From: Actinomycetes bacterium
GTDB taxonomy: Bacteria; Actinomycetota; Actinomycetes; Propionibacteriales; Nocardioidaceae
Assembly: GCA_030432975.1 (NCBI GenBank)
Contig: JAUILS010000002.1
Location: 1 to 53,873 of the forward strand
Direction of reading: 5' to 3'
Length of the DNA stretch: 53,873 nt
Every line of letters begins with the position of its first letter. The stretch's first letter is position 1. Below are positions 31,200 through 39,985 of the stretch, in pieces. The position numbers were made by a program, and so were the translations under genes. The notes beneath the pieces were generated by a model, which saw only the letters and a list, made by a program, of their open reading frames with translations, did not search any database and had not been told where the DNA came from.

Positions 31200-31390
31200 C
31201 GCCCGGCGGGCTCCTCGGTCGTCGTGACCGCTGCGACGCGGCGCCGCGCGGCCGCGTGAGCGAGTGAACAGCCGAAGCCCTGGGTCGTCGCGAGATCCGG
31301 GGCTAGCGTGAAGGTGGACCAGCCCGGAAGGCCGACGTGAGGCCTGCGTTCGGGCACGCCACAGTCCTCCGGGGGCCCGCGGAGGCGATC

Positions 31391-32707
31391 ATGTGGGTCC
31401 GGCGCACACTCTGTCTGCTGACGGTGGCCGCACTCGGGCAGGGGGTGGTGGGGGCGCCCCCGGTCGCTGCGGCCGGTCCGGCGCCAGCCTCGCCGGCCGT
31501 CGGCGCGGTCGCGGCCGAGGACACCTGGGGTCCGGTGCAGCGCTTCGAACGCAACCCGTGGGGTGAGGCGATGACCGTCGACTCCCGCGGCGCCACGTTC
31601 GCGGTGTGGGCATCGACCAAGACCTGGCCGCACAGCATCAAGGTCGCGCGGCGTACCGCCGCCGGCACCTGGAAGGACCCCGTGACGATCGGGCGCGGCA
31701 ACAACCCGGTCGTCGGCGTCGACGCCAAGGGCACCGTCACCGTCGCCTGGGAGCGGGAGCGGACCGGCCTGACGACCGGGGTGTGGGCGGCCCGCAAGGT
31801 GGTCGGCAAGCCCTGGGGCAAGCCCGTCCACCTGTCGGCCGACAAGGCGGCCCCCGGCTACCCCGACGGGGGTGACGTCCGAGGGGTCGCCAACCTCGCG
31901 CTCGCTGTCCACCCGAAGGGCGCGACCCTGGTCGCCTGGGAGTGGAGCAACCGGACGTTGCCCAAGATCCAGACCGTCTTCCGGCCGGTCCGCGGTCCGT
32001 GGCGCGGCGTCGTCGGCCTGACCCCCGCCTCGAACGCCACCGGACCCCTGGTGGCCTTCGGCCCCACCGGACGTGCCTGGGTGGCCTTCAGCCGCACACC
32101 CGTCGACGGTCCGACCGCGGTGAAGGTGCGCGACCGCCGGCTCGACGGCTCGTGGATCGCCCCGGTGCGGGTCGGCATCGGCCAGCTCGGCGGACTCGAA
32201 GTCAACCGCTTCACGGAGGTGACCGTGGCGATTCGCAGAGCCGGCGCGGTGCGGACGGCGCTCTGGTCGCCCGTGGCGGGGTGGCAGATCCCGATCCTGG
32301 CGACGCCCGCGGACGCTCATGTGCAGGAGTGGTCGTTCGCGAGCAACCGGCATGGGGATGCCGTCGTCGTCTACAACCGGCCCAACGGTCGCATCGATGT
32401 CGCCCGCCGGGTCGGCAAGAACGTCTGGCTGTCACCCGTGACCCTGGCCGACCCCGGCGGCAACTCGCTGCCGACCGCGGCCGTGAACGCCGCCGGCGAC
32501 ATGTTCGCCGCCTGGGGCAGCTACGGCCTGTGGGCGGCCTATCGACCCGCCGACGGGGACTGGCATGCCACGACGACGGTGCAGCCCGACACGGGAGTCG
32601 ACGTGCTGGAGTCGACCCTGTCGCAGGTCACCCCGGCCGGCGACGCCGTGCTGATGTGGGACCAGGAGGCGCGGCCGTTGCGGGTGCGCGTGATGACCCC
32701 GTCGTGA
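31391..32707 (+). CDS. Secreted protein with repeated beta-propeller-like units
   Basis: Signal peptide; recurring WA...K..W..PV.L/I units such as FAVWASTKTWPHSIKVARRTAAGTWKDPVTIG and VTVAWERERTG. Confidence 0.65.
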   Translation: MWVRRTLCLLTVAALGQGVVGAPPVAAAGPAPASPAVGAVAAEDTWGPVQRFERNPWGEAMTVDSRGATFAVWASTKTWPHSIKVARRTAAGTWKDPVTIGRGNNPVVGVDAKGTVTVAWERERTGLTTGVWAARKVVGKPWGKPVHLSADKAAPGYPDGGDVRGVANLALAVHPKGATLVAWEWSNRTLPKIQTVFRPVRGPWRGVVGLTPASNATGPLVAFGPTGRAWVAFSRTPVDGPTAVKVRDRRLDGSWIAPVRVGIGQLGGLEVNRFTEVTVAIRRAGAVRTALWSPVAGWQIPILATPADAHVQEWSFASNRHGDAVVVYNRPNGRIDVARRVGKNVWLSPVTLADPGGNSLPTAAVNAAGDMFAAWGSYGLWAAYRPADGDWHATTTVQPDTGVDVLESTLSQVTPAGDAVLMWDQEARPLRVRVMTPS

Positions 32708-32746
32708 GATCGCGAGGCGGCTGGTGTGACGTGTCACGATCGGGGC

Positions 32747-33133
32747 ATGTCGGCCAGCCGCTTCCCGTTCCTCTTCGCCCCGAGCTATCGCCTGCCCGCG
32801 GCGGCGTTCGGCGTGACGCCGTGGACGGCGTACGTCGACGTGGACGACGAGCACCTCACGGCTCGGTTCGGCCTCTGGCGGTTCAGCACGCCGCGGAGCA
32901 ACATCGCCCAGGTCTGCGTCACCCATGACTACGCCTGGCTGAAGACGGCCGGGCCTGCCCATCTGTCCTTCTCCGACCAGGGCGTCACGTTCGCGACCAA
33001 CGGCGACCGGGGCGTGTGCGTGCAGCTCCACGAGCCGGTGCCGGCGATCGCGCCGTTCGGGATGCTCCCCCACCCGGGGATCACCCTGACCGTCGCCGAC
33101 TGCGACGGCTTGGCCGCGCTGCTCCGCGGCTGA
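32747..33133 (+). CDS. Hypothetical protein
   Basis: MSASRFPFLFAPSYRLPAAAFGVTPWTAYVDVDDEHLTARFGLWRFSTPRSNIAQV...; coherent 128-aa ORF in an otherwise free interval. Confidence 0.6.
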   Translation: MSASRFPFLFAPSYRLPAAAFGVTPWTAYVDVDDEHLTARFGLWRFSTPRSNIAQVCVTHDYAWLKTAGPAHLSFSDQGVTFATNGDRGVCVQLHEPVPAIAPFGMLPHPGITLTVADCDGLAALLRG

Positions 33134-33136
33134 CCG

Positions 33137-33610
33137 TCAACCGCTCGGGTTGAGACGCGCGTAGCCGAAGGCCAGCGCCGTGGCGATGCTCAGCCAGCAG
33201 GCGTACGGCGTCAGCAGGGCGCCCAGCCACCAGGCGACGCGCGCCTCGAGCACGAGCAGCAGCCAGGTCAGGACCGCGGCGCCGGCCAGCGACCAGGCGG
33301 CCGCATCGAGCCGGTGCGGCACGTAGAAGAGGTAGGCCCAGGCCAGGGCCAGCACCACGGAGACGACCAGCACCCCCAGGATGCGCAGCCCGGCGCCGGT
33401 GGTCGCCTGCTGCGCGACGACGAGTCCGGTGCCCGCGAGGGCCAGGAAGTTCAACGGCCAGATGACACCGAAGACGAGGTCGGGCGGCTGGAACGACGGC
33501 TTGTCCAGGGCGGCGTACCACCCGGGCTCGTGGCTGACCCAGACGGTCGACAGCACGGCGTAGGCCACCACGACGGCGACGAACGCCACGCTCAGCAGGG
33601 TGCGGTCCAT
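33137..33610 (-). CDS. TspO/MBR family protein
   Basis: Five TM; WYAALDKPSFQPPDLVFGVIWPLNF and WLSIATALAFGYARLN are TspO/MBR signatures. Confidence 0.9.
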   Translation of the reverse strand: MDRTLLSVAFVAVVVAYAVLSTVWVSHEPGWYAALDKPSFQPPDLVFGVIWPLNFLALAGTGLVVAQQATTGAGLRILGVLVVSVVLALAWAYLFYVPHRLDAAAWSLAGAAVLTWLLLVLEARVAWWLGALLTPYACWLSIATALAFGYARLNPSG

Positions 33611-33632
33611 CGGCTCCTCGAGTCGGATCGGG

Positions 33633-34361
33633 TCACCCGGCCTGCGGACGCAGGCTCCACCGGACCAATACCCCGATCTTGTCGATCCGGTGCTCGGGGT
33701 TGCCGAACCGGTCCGACCAGTAGTTCCCGGCCGCGCGGTCCTCCGGCGTCGCGCAGGTGGAGAGCGTGATCATCGCGCGTGTCGGACGGGCGCCGGGCCG
33801 GCCCGGGACCGCGGCCCGCTGGGCGGCCAGCGAGGCGGCCGATCGGAACGAGGTCTGCCGGGTCTGCACGATCCGGTAGACGTAGCGGACCTGACGCGTG
33901 GTGACCACGACGCGGTCGCCGCGGCGCAGCTCGGGGAGCCGGGCGAACGCGCGAGTCGAGGAGGTGCGGTGGGCGGTGACCTGGTAGTTGCCGACGCCGC
34001 CCGGGCCGACGCCGCCGCGCGGCCCGTGCGGGCTGGCGGCGCGCCCGCGGTCCTGGATCACGGTGCCCGGGGCGTCGTCGGTGCGGCCGCGGTAGGGCAC
34101 CACCGTCAGACCCGCCACACCGATGGTGGGGATCGCCATCGTGGCGCGCTGCGGGCTGCCGGCACGCGGGGGTTCGGGATCGGCCTCGGGGGTGGGCGTC
34201 GGGGCGGGTGCCGAGGACGGAGGCGGCCGCATCGCCGGCGCGGCGGCGGGCTGCCGTGAGCCGTGCTCCGCGGCCGGCTCGCCGGCCCCGCGACCGGCGT
34301 CCGCACACGCGGAGACGACGGTCGCCGTCACGACCGCCGCGGCCATCCGTGCCCACACCAC
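33633..34361 (-). CDS. Sortase-family lipoprotein (class E/F-like)
   Basis: Lipobox-like VSAC; YQVTAHRTSS (His), MITLSTCATPEDR (Cys) and downstream Arg typical of sortases. Confidence 0.8.
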   Translation of the reverse strand: MVWARMAAAVVTATVVSACADAGRGAGEPAAEHGSRQPAAAPAMRPPPSSAPAPTPTPEADPEPPRAGSPQRATMAIPTIGVAGLTVVPYRGRTDDAPGTVIQDRGRAASPHGPRGGVGPGGVGNYQVTAHRTSSTRAFARLPELRRGDRVVVTTRQVRYVYRIVQTRQTSFRSAASLAAQRAAVPGRPGARPTRAMITLSTCATPEDRAAGNYWSDRFGNPEHRIDKIGVLVRWSLRPQAG

Positions 34362-34423
34362 CCCCTCGACGCTAGCGCGGGCGCCCTGACAGCCGGGCGC
34401 CCGCGCCGTACGTCGCCGAGCAC

Positions 34424-35692
34424 TCAGGGCACACGGGTGGTGGCGTACTCCACGTCCACGAGGGGAGGCTGGTCACCCGCCAGGGCCGCCCTCGCTCGTG
34501 GGTCGTCGTCGAGCGTGTCGCGGAGGAACGCCGTGGTGTAGTGCGCGACGACGTCGAGGGGTCGCTCCTCCCACACCGCGTCGGCGCACAGCGCGTCGCG
34601 CCAGAACGAGTCCTGGGTCCAGGGCAGGCCCTCGCACGAGTCGAGGAAGATCATGTGGCCGGCACCGGGGAAGCTGACCAGCGACCTGCTCTCGCTGCCC
34701 GCGTGGTCGTAGGCAAGCTGGGCACCCCACGTGTACGGCGTACCGTCGTCGACCGTGCCGCCGAGCGCCAGCACGGGGACCGTCAGCTCCCCGAGGCCGC
34801 GCTCGTCGAACGGGTAGGCGTCGCCGGCCATGGAGACGACCGACGTCACCCGCGGGTCGCCGAGGGAGGGCCACAGGCCGGAGGGCACCTCGGGAAGTCC
34901 GGCCCGGGCGGCCATGTCCGCCTCCCGGGGGAGGACGGGGTCGCAGAAGAACCTGAGGGGATCCTCCTCGGTCAGCCCGGAGCACCGCGCGCGGTAGGCG
35001 TCGAAGTCGAACCGGGCGCCACCGGCGGCGAGGGCGGTGTAGCCGCCGTAGGAGTGGCCCACCACGGCGATGTGGTCCAGGTCGACCAACCCCGCGAGGG
35101 GCGCCCGCGGCCGGGTGAGACGCTCGGCGTGGTCGATGGCCCGACGGATGTCGGCGGGCCGGTCGACCAAGGCCTTCCAGAACCCGGTGAGCGAGCCGTC
35201 GAAGATCTCGCGGTGCTCGGGCCCGAGCACGATGTAGCCGCGGGAGGCGTAGTGCTCGGCCAGCGCGCTGTAGACGATCGGGCTGAGGCCGTAGCCGTGG
35301 GAGAGGACCACCAGGGGGTAGGGCCCGCCGTGGCGGCGCGGTCGGGCGTTGCGGATCGCCCGGCCCTCGGAGGTGATGACCGTGCCCGGCGTGAACTGCT
35401 CGTCGAACTTGTTGGGCGCGGTGTAGGTGATGCTCGCGGGCGCGTTGTCGGACCGGGAGGTGGGATACCACGCGCGCAGCGTCAGGCGGTGGTGGTGGCC
35501 GCCGGGGACGGTGAAGACGCGGTAGCCGACGGCTCGCGGGCCACGGTCGGCGTACGCCAGCGACGGCGACGCCGGGTCCGGCGCTGCGGCGACCGTTGAC
35601 GGGTCAGCCGAGCTGGACCCGCTGACCAGCATCGCCGTCGCGAGGACGGCGACGAAGCCGAGCGCGGCGATGAGTCGAGGTGGGCGGTCCAT
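34424..35692 (-). CDS. Secreted alpha/beta hydrolase (chlorophyllase / PAF-acetylhydrolase-like)
   Basis: Signal peptide; PLVVLSHGYGLSPIVY, VVGHSYGGYTALA nucleophile elbow, GAGHMIFLD; start chosen at 35692 after GAAAGGA. Confidence 0.85.
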   Translation of the reverse strand: MDRPPRLIAALGFVAVLATAMLVSGSSSADPSTVAAAPDPASPSLAYADRGPRAVGYRVFTVPGGHHHRLTLRAWYPTSRSDNAPASITYTAPNKFDEQFTPGTVITSEGRAIRNARPRRHGGPYPLVVLSHGYGLSPIVYSALAEHYASRGYIVLGPEHREIFDGSLTGFWKALVDRPADIRRAIDHAERLTRPRAPLAGLVDLDHIAVVGHSYGGYTALAAGGARFDFDAYRARCSGLTEEDPLRFFCDPVLPREADMAARAGLPEVPSGLWPSLGDPRVTSVVSMAGDAYPFDERGLGELTVPVLALGGTVDDGTPYTWGAQLAYDHAGSESRSLVSFPGAGHMIFLDSCEGLPWTQDSFWRDALCADAVWEERPLDVVAHYTTAFLRDTLDDDPRARAALAGDQPPLVDVEYATTRVP

Positions 35693-35800
35693 GGGGTTCC
35701 TTTCGAGAGGGCTCCGGGGCGCGGCGCGGCCGGAGGTGGGCCGCACCGACGGCGCGGACCTGGGGAGGAGGTGCCCCTCCCGCGGGAGGGGCCGCGGGGC

Positions 35801-36613
35801 CTACTTGATCTCGGAGCGGCGGAGCGTCGTCAGCCCGATGGCGAGGGGTACGACGATCCAGATCGCGGTGGTCGAGGCGAGCATCGCCCACTCCTCACCC
35901 GTGTTCGTGGTGCCCTCGAAGAGCGCCACCTGGGTGTCGTTCCAGTCGATCCACGGCTGGAGGTCGGAGAACCACTCACGCACCAGGGCGAGCAGCTCGA
36001 GGACCCCGGGCAGCACGAGGGAGACCACGAAGTAGCCGACGATCGCCGGCGCCGAGGCCCTCAGCACCACGCCCAGGGTGAAGCCGATCGCCATCCCGAC
36101 CAGGTTGCCGAGCACGATCTGAGGGGCTGCCGAGAGCGACACGTCCCAGACGGTGTCGACGCCGGCGATCGCGGAGCCGGCCAGGTTGCCGACCGCGCCC
36201 ACGGCGAACGCCACCAGCATCGAGCCCACGCCGACCAGGGCCGTGGCCATCGCCTTGGCCCCGATCACCCGGCCGCGACTCGGCACGAGGGTGAACGTCG
36301 TCAGCCCGCTGCGCTGGCTCCACTCACTGGTGACGGCCAGGATCGCGATCATCGGGAGGATCACCGACATGGGGAGGCCGATCGCGGACGTGAAGCGCGC
36401 ATAGGTCACGGAGCTGTCGGGGGCGAACACGATGACCGCGCCGGTGGCGAGGAGCGACAGCGCGCCGATGCTGATGAGCATCCAGAACCCCGCGCGGGTG
36501 TCGAACATCTTGCGCAGCTCGATCCGCACGAGCCGGGCGGTCGGGATGGCCGGAGCGGCGCGGCCTGACGGGGCGGCGTCGGTGGTGGTCGGGGGGACGG
36601 TGGTGGCGGTCAT
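35801..36613 (-). CDS. ABC transporter permease (ABC-2 type)
   Basis: Six-TM style ORF MTATTVPPTTTDAAPSGRAAPAIPTARLVRIELRKMFDTRAGFWML; ATG overlaps the ATPase stop. Confidence 0.88.
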   Translation of the reverse strand: MTATTVPPTTTDAAPSGRAAPAIPTARLVRIELRKMFDTRAGFWMLISIGALSLLATGAVIVFAPDSSVTYARFTSAIGLPMSVILPMIAILAVTSEWSQRSGLTTFTLVPSRGRVIGAKAMATALVGVGSMLVAFAVGAVGNLAGSAIAGVDTVWDVSLSAAPQIVLGNLVGMAIGFTLGVVLRASAPAIVGYFVVSLVLPGVLELLALVREWFSDLQPWIDWNDTQVALFEGTTNTGEEWAMLASTTAIWIVVPLAIGLTTLRRSEIK

Positions 36614-37509
36614 GCGGCTGCTCCTTCGCGCTGGGTGTCGGCCGTGAGGGACAGGAACATGTCCTCGAGCCCGGCGGCCTCGGCGGACCGGAGCTCGGTG
36701 AGGGCGACGCCGGCGGCCAGCGCCACCGCTCCGACCGTGGCAGGGTCGGCGTCGGTGCGCAGGGAGCCGTCGCCGGCGAGGGTGCTGGGGATCCCGGCCT
36801 GCTCGAGCGCGTGCGCGAGGTCTCGGGGCGACGTCGACCGGGCCAGGGTGCCCGCCGCGGCCAGGAGCTCGTCCTTGCTGCCGGACGCGACGATCCTGCC
36901 GTTGCCGATGACGACCAGGTCGTCGGCGACGACCTCGACCTCGTGGAGCAGGTGGGAGGAGAGCAGCACGGTGCCACCCCGCTGCGCGAAGCCCGCCAGC
37001 AGGTCGCGCATCCACCTGATGCCGGCGGGGTCGAGGCCGTTGGCCGGCTCGTCGAGGATCAGCACCCTGGGGTCGCCGAGCAGCGCGGTGGCGAGGCCGA
37101 GGCGCTGCCGCATCCCGAGGGAGTAGTTGCGCACGCGCCGCTTCGCCTCGGTGGGCGTCAGCCCGACCAGCTCGACCATCTCGTCGACCCGTCGCCGAGG
37201 CAGGCCCATGGTGTCCGAGGCGAGCGTGAGGATCTCGCGTCCGGTGCGGCCGGCGTGCTGGGCGGAGGCGTCCAGCAGGACCCCGACCTCCCGGCCGGGG
37301 TTGGGGAGGTCGGCGAAGCGGACGCCGTCGATGGTGGCGGAGCCGGCCGTCGGTGCGGTCAGCCCGACGACGACCCGCAGGGTGGTGGACTTGCCGGCGC
37401 CGTTGGGGCCGAGGAAGCCCGTGACGCGGCCGGGCCGGGCGGTGAAGGAGACGTCGTCGACGGCCGTGAAGCCGGCGTACCTCCGGGTGAGTGATTCGAC
37501 AGTGATCAT
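36610..37509 (-). CDS. ABC transporter ATP-binding protein
   Basis: Walker A GPNGAGKSTT, signature YSLGMRQRLGLA, Walker B LILDEPANGLD. Confidence 0.95.
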   Translation of the reverse strand: MITVESLTRRYAGFTAVDDVSFTARPGRVTGFLGPNGAGKSTTLRVVVGLTAPTAGSATIDGVRFADLPNPGREVGVLLDASAQHAGRTGREILTLASDTMGLPRRRVDEMVELVGLTPTEAKRRVRNYSLGMRQRLGLATALLGDPRVLILDEPANGLDPAGIRWMRDLLAGFAQRGGTVLLSSHLLHEVEVVADDLVVIGNGRIVASGSKDELLAAAGTLARSTSPRDLAHALEQAGIPSTLAGDGSLRTDADPATVGAVALAAGVALTELRSAEAAGLEDMFLSLTADTQREGAAA

Positions 37510-37661
37510 GGCGTCAAGCCTGGTGGCCGGGCTTGCCGCACGGATCGGTCCCGCGGCCGGTCTTGTGTCGACCTAAAGGAGGAGTCCGCACCGGCCCCTG
37601 GGCTCGGGGCAACGGCTTGCGCAAAGCTGCGCCGCAGCGACGCCATCCGGTCGCTGCGACC

Positions 37662-37943
37662 GTGACCACCGACGGGCCCGACGAGCTCGTCCTGACCCCG
37701 CCCGCCGTTCAAGCGATTCAGGGACAACTGCCCGAGGCCGTCGCGGCAGCAGTCATCCGGTTCCTGACCGACGCCTTGATGGAGCACCCGCAGCGCGTGG
37801 GGAAGCCGCTTCGTGGCGACCTGGCCGGCATCTGCTCCGGGCGGCGCGGTACCTATCGGGTTCTGTGTCGCATCAACGAGGGCACGCACGAAGTAGTCGT
37901 GCCTCGGATCGACCACCGCCGCATCGTCGACCGCGGCTCCTGA
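37662..37943 (+). CDS. RelE/ParE-family toxin-like protein
   Basis: GTG start; LTPPAVQAIQGQLPEAVAAAVIRFL...PQRVGKPLRGDLAGICSGRRGTYRVLCRINEGTHEVVVPRIDHRRIVDR matches the RelE/ParE core. Confidence 0.8.
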   Translation: MTTDGPDELVLTPPAVQAIQGQLPEAVAAAVIRFLTDALMEHPQRVGKPLRGDLAGICSGRRGTYRVLCRINEGTHEVVVPRIDHRRIVDRGS

Positions 37944-38110
37944 ACGCCGCCCCCAGCGGCCAGCCCAGCAGGCCGCGGTAGTACATGGCCGCCGTCGCGG
38001 CGGATGGAAGTGGCAGGATTCCCCGCAACTCCGCGAGCGGCCCCTCAGAGCTGATCGCGGGGCACCGCGTCCACCAATTCCTCGAGGTTGCTCCGGGTGC
38101 CCAGGTGGGC

Positions 38111-38608
38111 TCACCCGGGGAAATGATCGGGATCAACGGCCGGGGAGGTCTTCTTCAATTCTGTGAAGCGTGCGTAGGCGGAGTCGTACAACTTCTGAGC
38201 CACCCGGAGATCCGTGGCGGTAGGACCCGTTCGAGGTAGGTCGTAGTTTGAGTCGCGCATTGCGTCTTGGACGGCCTCAAAGCCGACGCGAGAGGAGTTG
38301 TGGGCACCCGCACGCTCGGCCGGTTTGACAGCGGCAATGAACGTCGAAAGGCCCGCCGCTGCAATGGTGAGCGCCGCCGCCCAGGCCGTGTGGTCCGCGA
38401 CAACCGTCAATGTGCTGATAGCCGCGGCGAAAGCTGCCGCCCAAGCAGTCCACAGCGCTGCGGATGCCCACCGCCCCGCGCGCCGCGCATGCGGCCCAGT
38501 CCGTGACCACGAAGCGAGTTCGACAAGCTCCATCTTGACCCGTAGCTGATGCGCTCGCGTTGACATGTCATCGGGCCTGCTGTTCGCACTCTCCATGATC
38601 GCTCCCAT
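38111..38608 (-). CDS. Two-TM protein resembling the SLATT effector family
   Basis: MGAIMESANSRPDDMSTRAHQLRVKMELVELASWSRTGPHARRAGRWASAALWTAWAAAFAAAISTLTVV...AALTIAAAGLSTFIAAVKPAERAGAHNSSRVGFEAVQDAMR: helix-TM-TM-PxERAxxH-helix layout. Confidence 0.55.
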   Translation of the reverse strand: MGAIMESANSRPDDMSTRAHQLRVKMELVELASWSRTGPHARRAGRWASAALWTAWAAAFAAAISTLTVVADHTAWAAALTIAAAGLSTFIAAVKPAERAGAHNSSRVGFEAVQDAMRDSNYDLPRTGPTATDLRVAQKLYDSAYARFTELKKTSPAVDPDHFPG

Positions 38609-38808
38609 CGTCCGAGTCCCAGGAAGTCTCACGCTGATTGTCTCGTCCGGGTGCCGACGCCCAAAAAGGGTCGCGTTGCGCGGATGGCGGCGCCGCCGGA
38701 TCCAATCTTGCCCTCCCTTGCTGAAATACGGCCGCGGGCGCACGCGGCGGTAGGGCAGAGCGGGGGCGCAGGCTAGACGGCGATATGGGCCACACGCGTC
38801 ACGGGGAA

Positions 38809-38848
38809 GTCATACGTGGCGGTCGCCGGGACAGCCGGAACGTATGAC
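38809..38848 (+). repeat. Dispersed palindromic element, family 1, copy E
   Basis: 9-bp arms gtcatacgt (38809-38817) / acgtatgac (38840-38848) with inner GCGGTCGCC. Confidence 0.8.
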
Positions 38849-38878
38849 GTCAGCGCGCCTGAGCCCGGTGGCCAGCGG

Positions 38879-38923
38879 ATACGGGTCAGTACGACGTGTC
38901 TGGTACGTCGTACCAACCCGTAT
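38879..38923 (+). repeat. Long hairpin, family 2, copy F
   Basis: 19-nt arms ATACGGGTCAGTACGACGT / ACGTCGTACCAACCCGTAT (17/19 paired), 7-nt loop GTCTGGT. Confidence 0.9.
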
Positions 38924-39034
38924 GGCCGACTCCCCACCGTCCGGATGTGTCTTGGTGGCGGTGCCGCACCATGAGACGGCGCCGACGAGCCGGAGTCGAG
39001 CAGGACAAGCCCGGCCACCGCCGCCCGCCGAAGA

Positions 39035-39976
39035 TCAGCGCAGCAGCGCGTCCACCCAGACCATCTTGTCGACGACGGCGGGGGCGAGCACGAACGGGTA
39101 GAGGTCGCCGTGGCCGAGCGAGCGGTTCATCTGGTTGAGCGCCGCGGAGAGCGGGACCCAGGTGCCGCCGACGACGTCGCCGAAGTCGCGGGTGGCGAGC
39201 TGCGGGTCGACGCTGAGGCCGGTCTGATGCGCGGTCTCGAGCGCGTCGCGGATGTGCAGCACGTGGGCGAAGGTCTCGGCGAAGTCCTCCCAGGGATGCA
39301 TCGTGGCGTACGCCGACACGAAGCTCTCCTCCCAGCCGGCGGGCGGTCCCTGGGCGTAGTGACGGTCGACCGCGTCGGCGTACGACGCCCGCTCGTCACC
39401 GAAGACGGCGCGGAAGGCCTCGACGTCGCCTCCCTCGACCAGCACCGTCCAGTAGTAGTGGCCGATCTCGTGGCGGAAGTGACCGAGCAGGGTGCGGTAG
39501 GTCTCGCCCAGGTCGAGCCGGACCTTCTCGCGGTGCACGGTGTCGCCCTCGGCCAGGTCGAGGGTGATGATGCCGTTGGCGTGGCCGGTGGTGACGTCCT
39601 CGGCGACGCTGGAGAGAAGGTCGAAGGCCAGCCCCCGCTCGGTGTCAGGGTCGTGCGGCTCCACGGGCAGCCCGATCCGGTCGAGCTCGTAGAGCAGCCG
39701 CCGCTTGGCCTGCTCAGCCCGGTAGTACTGCGGCAGGCCCTCGAGGTCGCCGTCGTTCGGCCGGGTGCGGGTGAGCGAGCAGGCGAAGCACTGCTCGCCG
39801 GCGACGTCGGGGATCCAGTTGCATCCGTTGAGGTCGAGGTTGACGCACCCGGCGAGCCCGTCGAGGGGCCGCAGGTCGCGCTCGACACGGGAGTAGCCGA
39901 GGGCGCGGCCGCAGCGCAGGCAGACGGTGTTCTCGTAGGCGAGCGTCTGGCCGCAGACGCAGGTGAAGGAACGCAC
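39035..39976 (-). CDS. Putative zinc-binding metallopeptidase (Peptidase_Mx-like) with N-terminal zinc ribbon
   Basis: CVCGQTLAYENTVCLRCGRALGYS zinc ribbon; HEIGHYYW (HExxH); WEDFAETFAHVLHI. Confidence 0.9.
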   Translation of the reverse strand: MRSFTCVCGQTLAYENTVCLRCGRALGYSRVERDLRPLDGLAGCVNLDLNGCNWIPDVAGEQCFACSLTRTRPNDGDLEGLPQYYRAEQAKRRLLYELDRIGLPVEPHDPDTERGLAFDLLSSVAEDVTTGHANGIITLDLAEGDTVHREKVRLDLGETYRTLLGHFRHEIGHYYWTVLVEGGDVEAFRAVFGDERASYADAVDRHYAQGPPAGWEESFVSAYATMHPWEDFAETFAHVLHIRDALETAHQTGLSVDPQLATRDFGDVVGGTWVPLSAALNQMNRSLGHGDLYPFVLAPAVVDKMVWVDALLR

Positions 39977-39985
39977 CGGACGACC

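Noticed and set aside
32725-32738. GTGACgtGTCAC palindrome upstream of 32747 as a CRP-like site
   Set aside because: Arm spacing does not fit a canonical CRP site and the arms are only 5 bp; not distinguishable from chance here.
37506-38239. Small ORFs 37506-38114 (-), 37873-38136 (-) and 37985-38239 (+) as an antitoxin or additional genes
   Set aside because: No RBS-supported start, no antitoxin-like sequence, and two overlap the RelE-like gene on the opposite strand.
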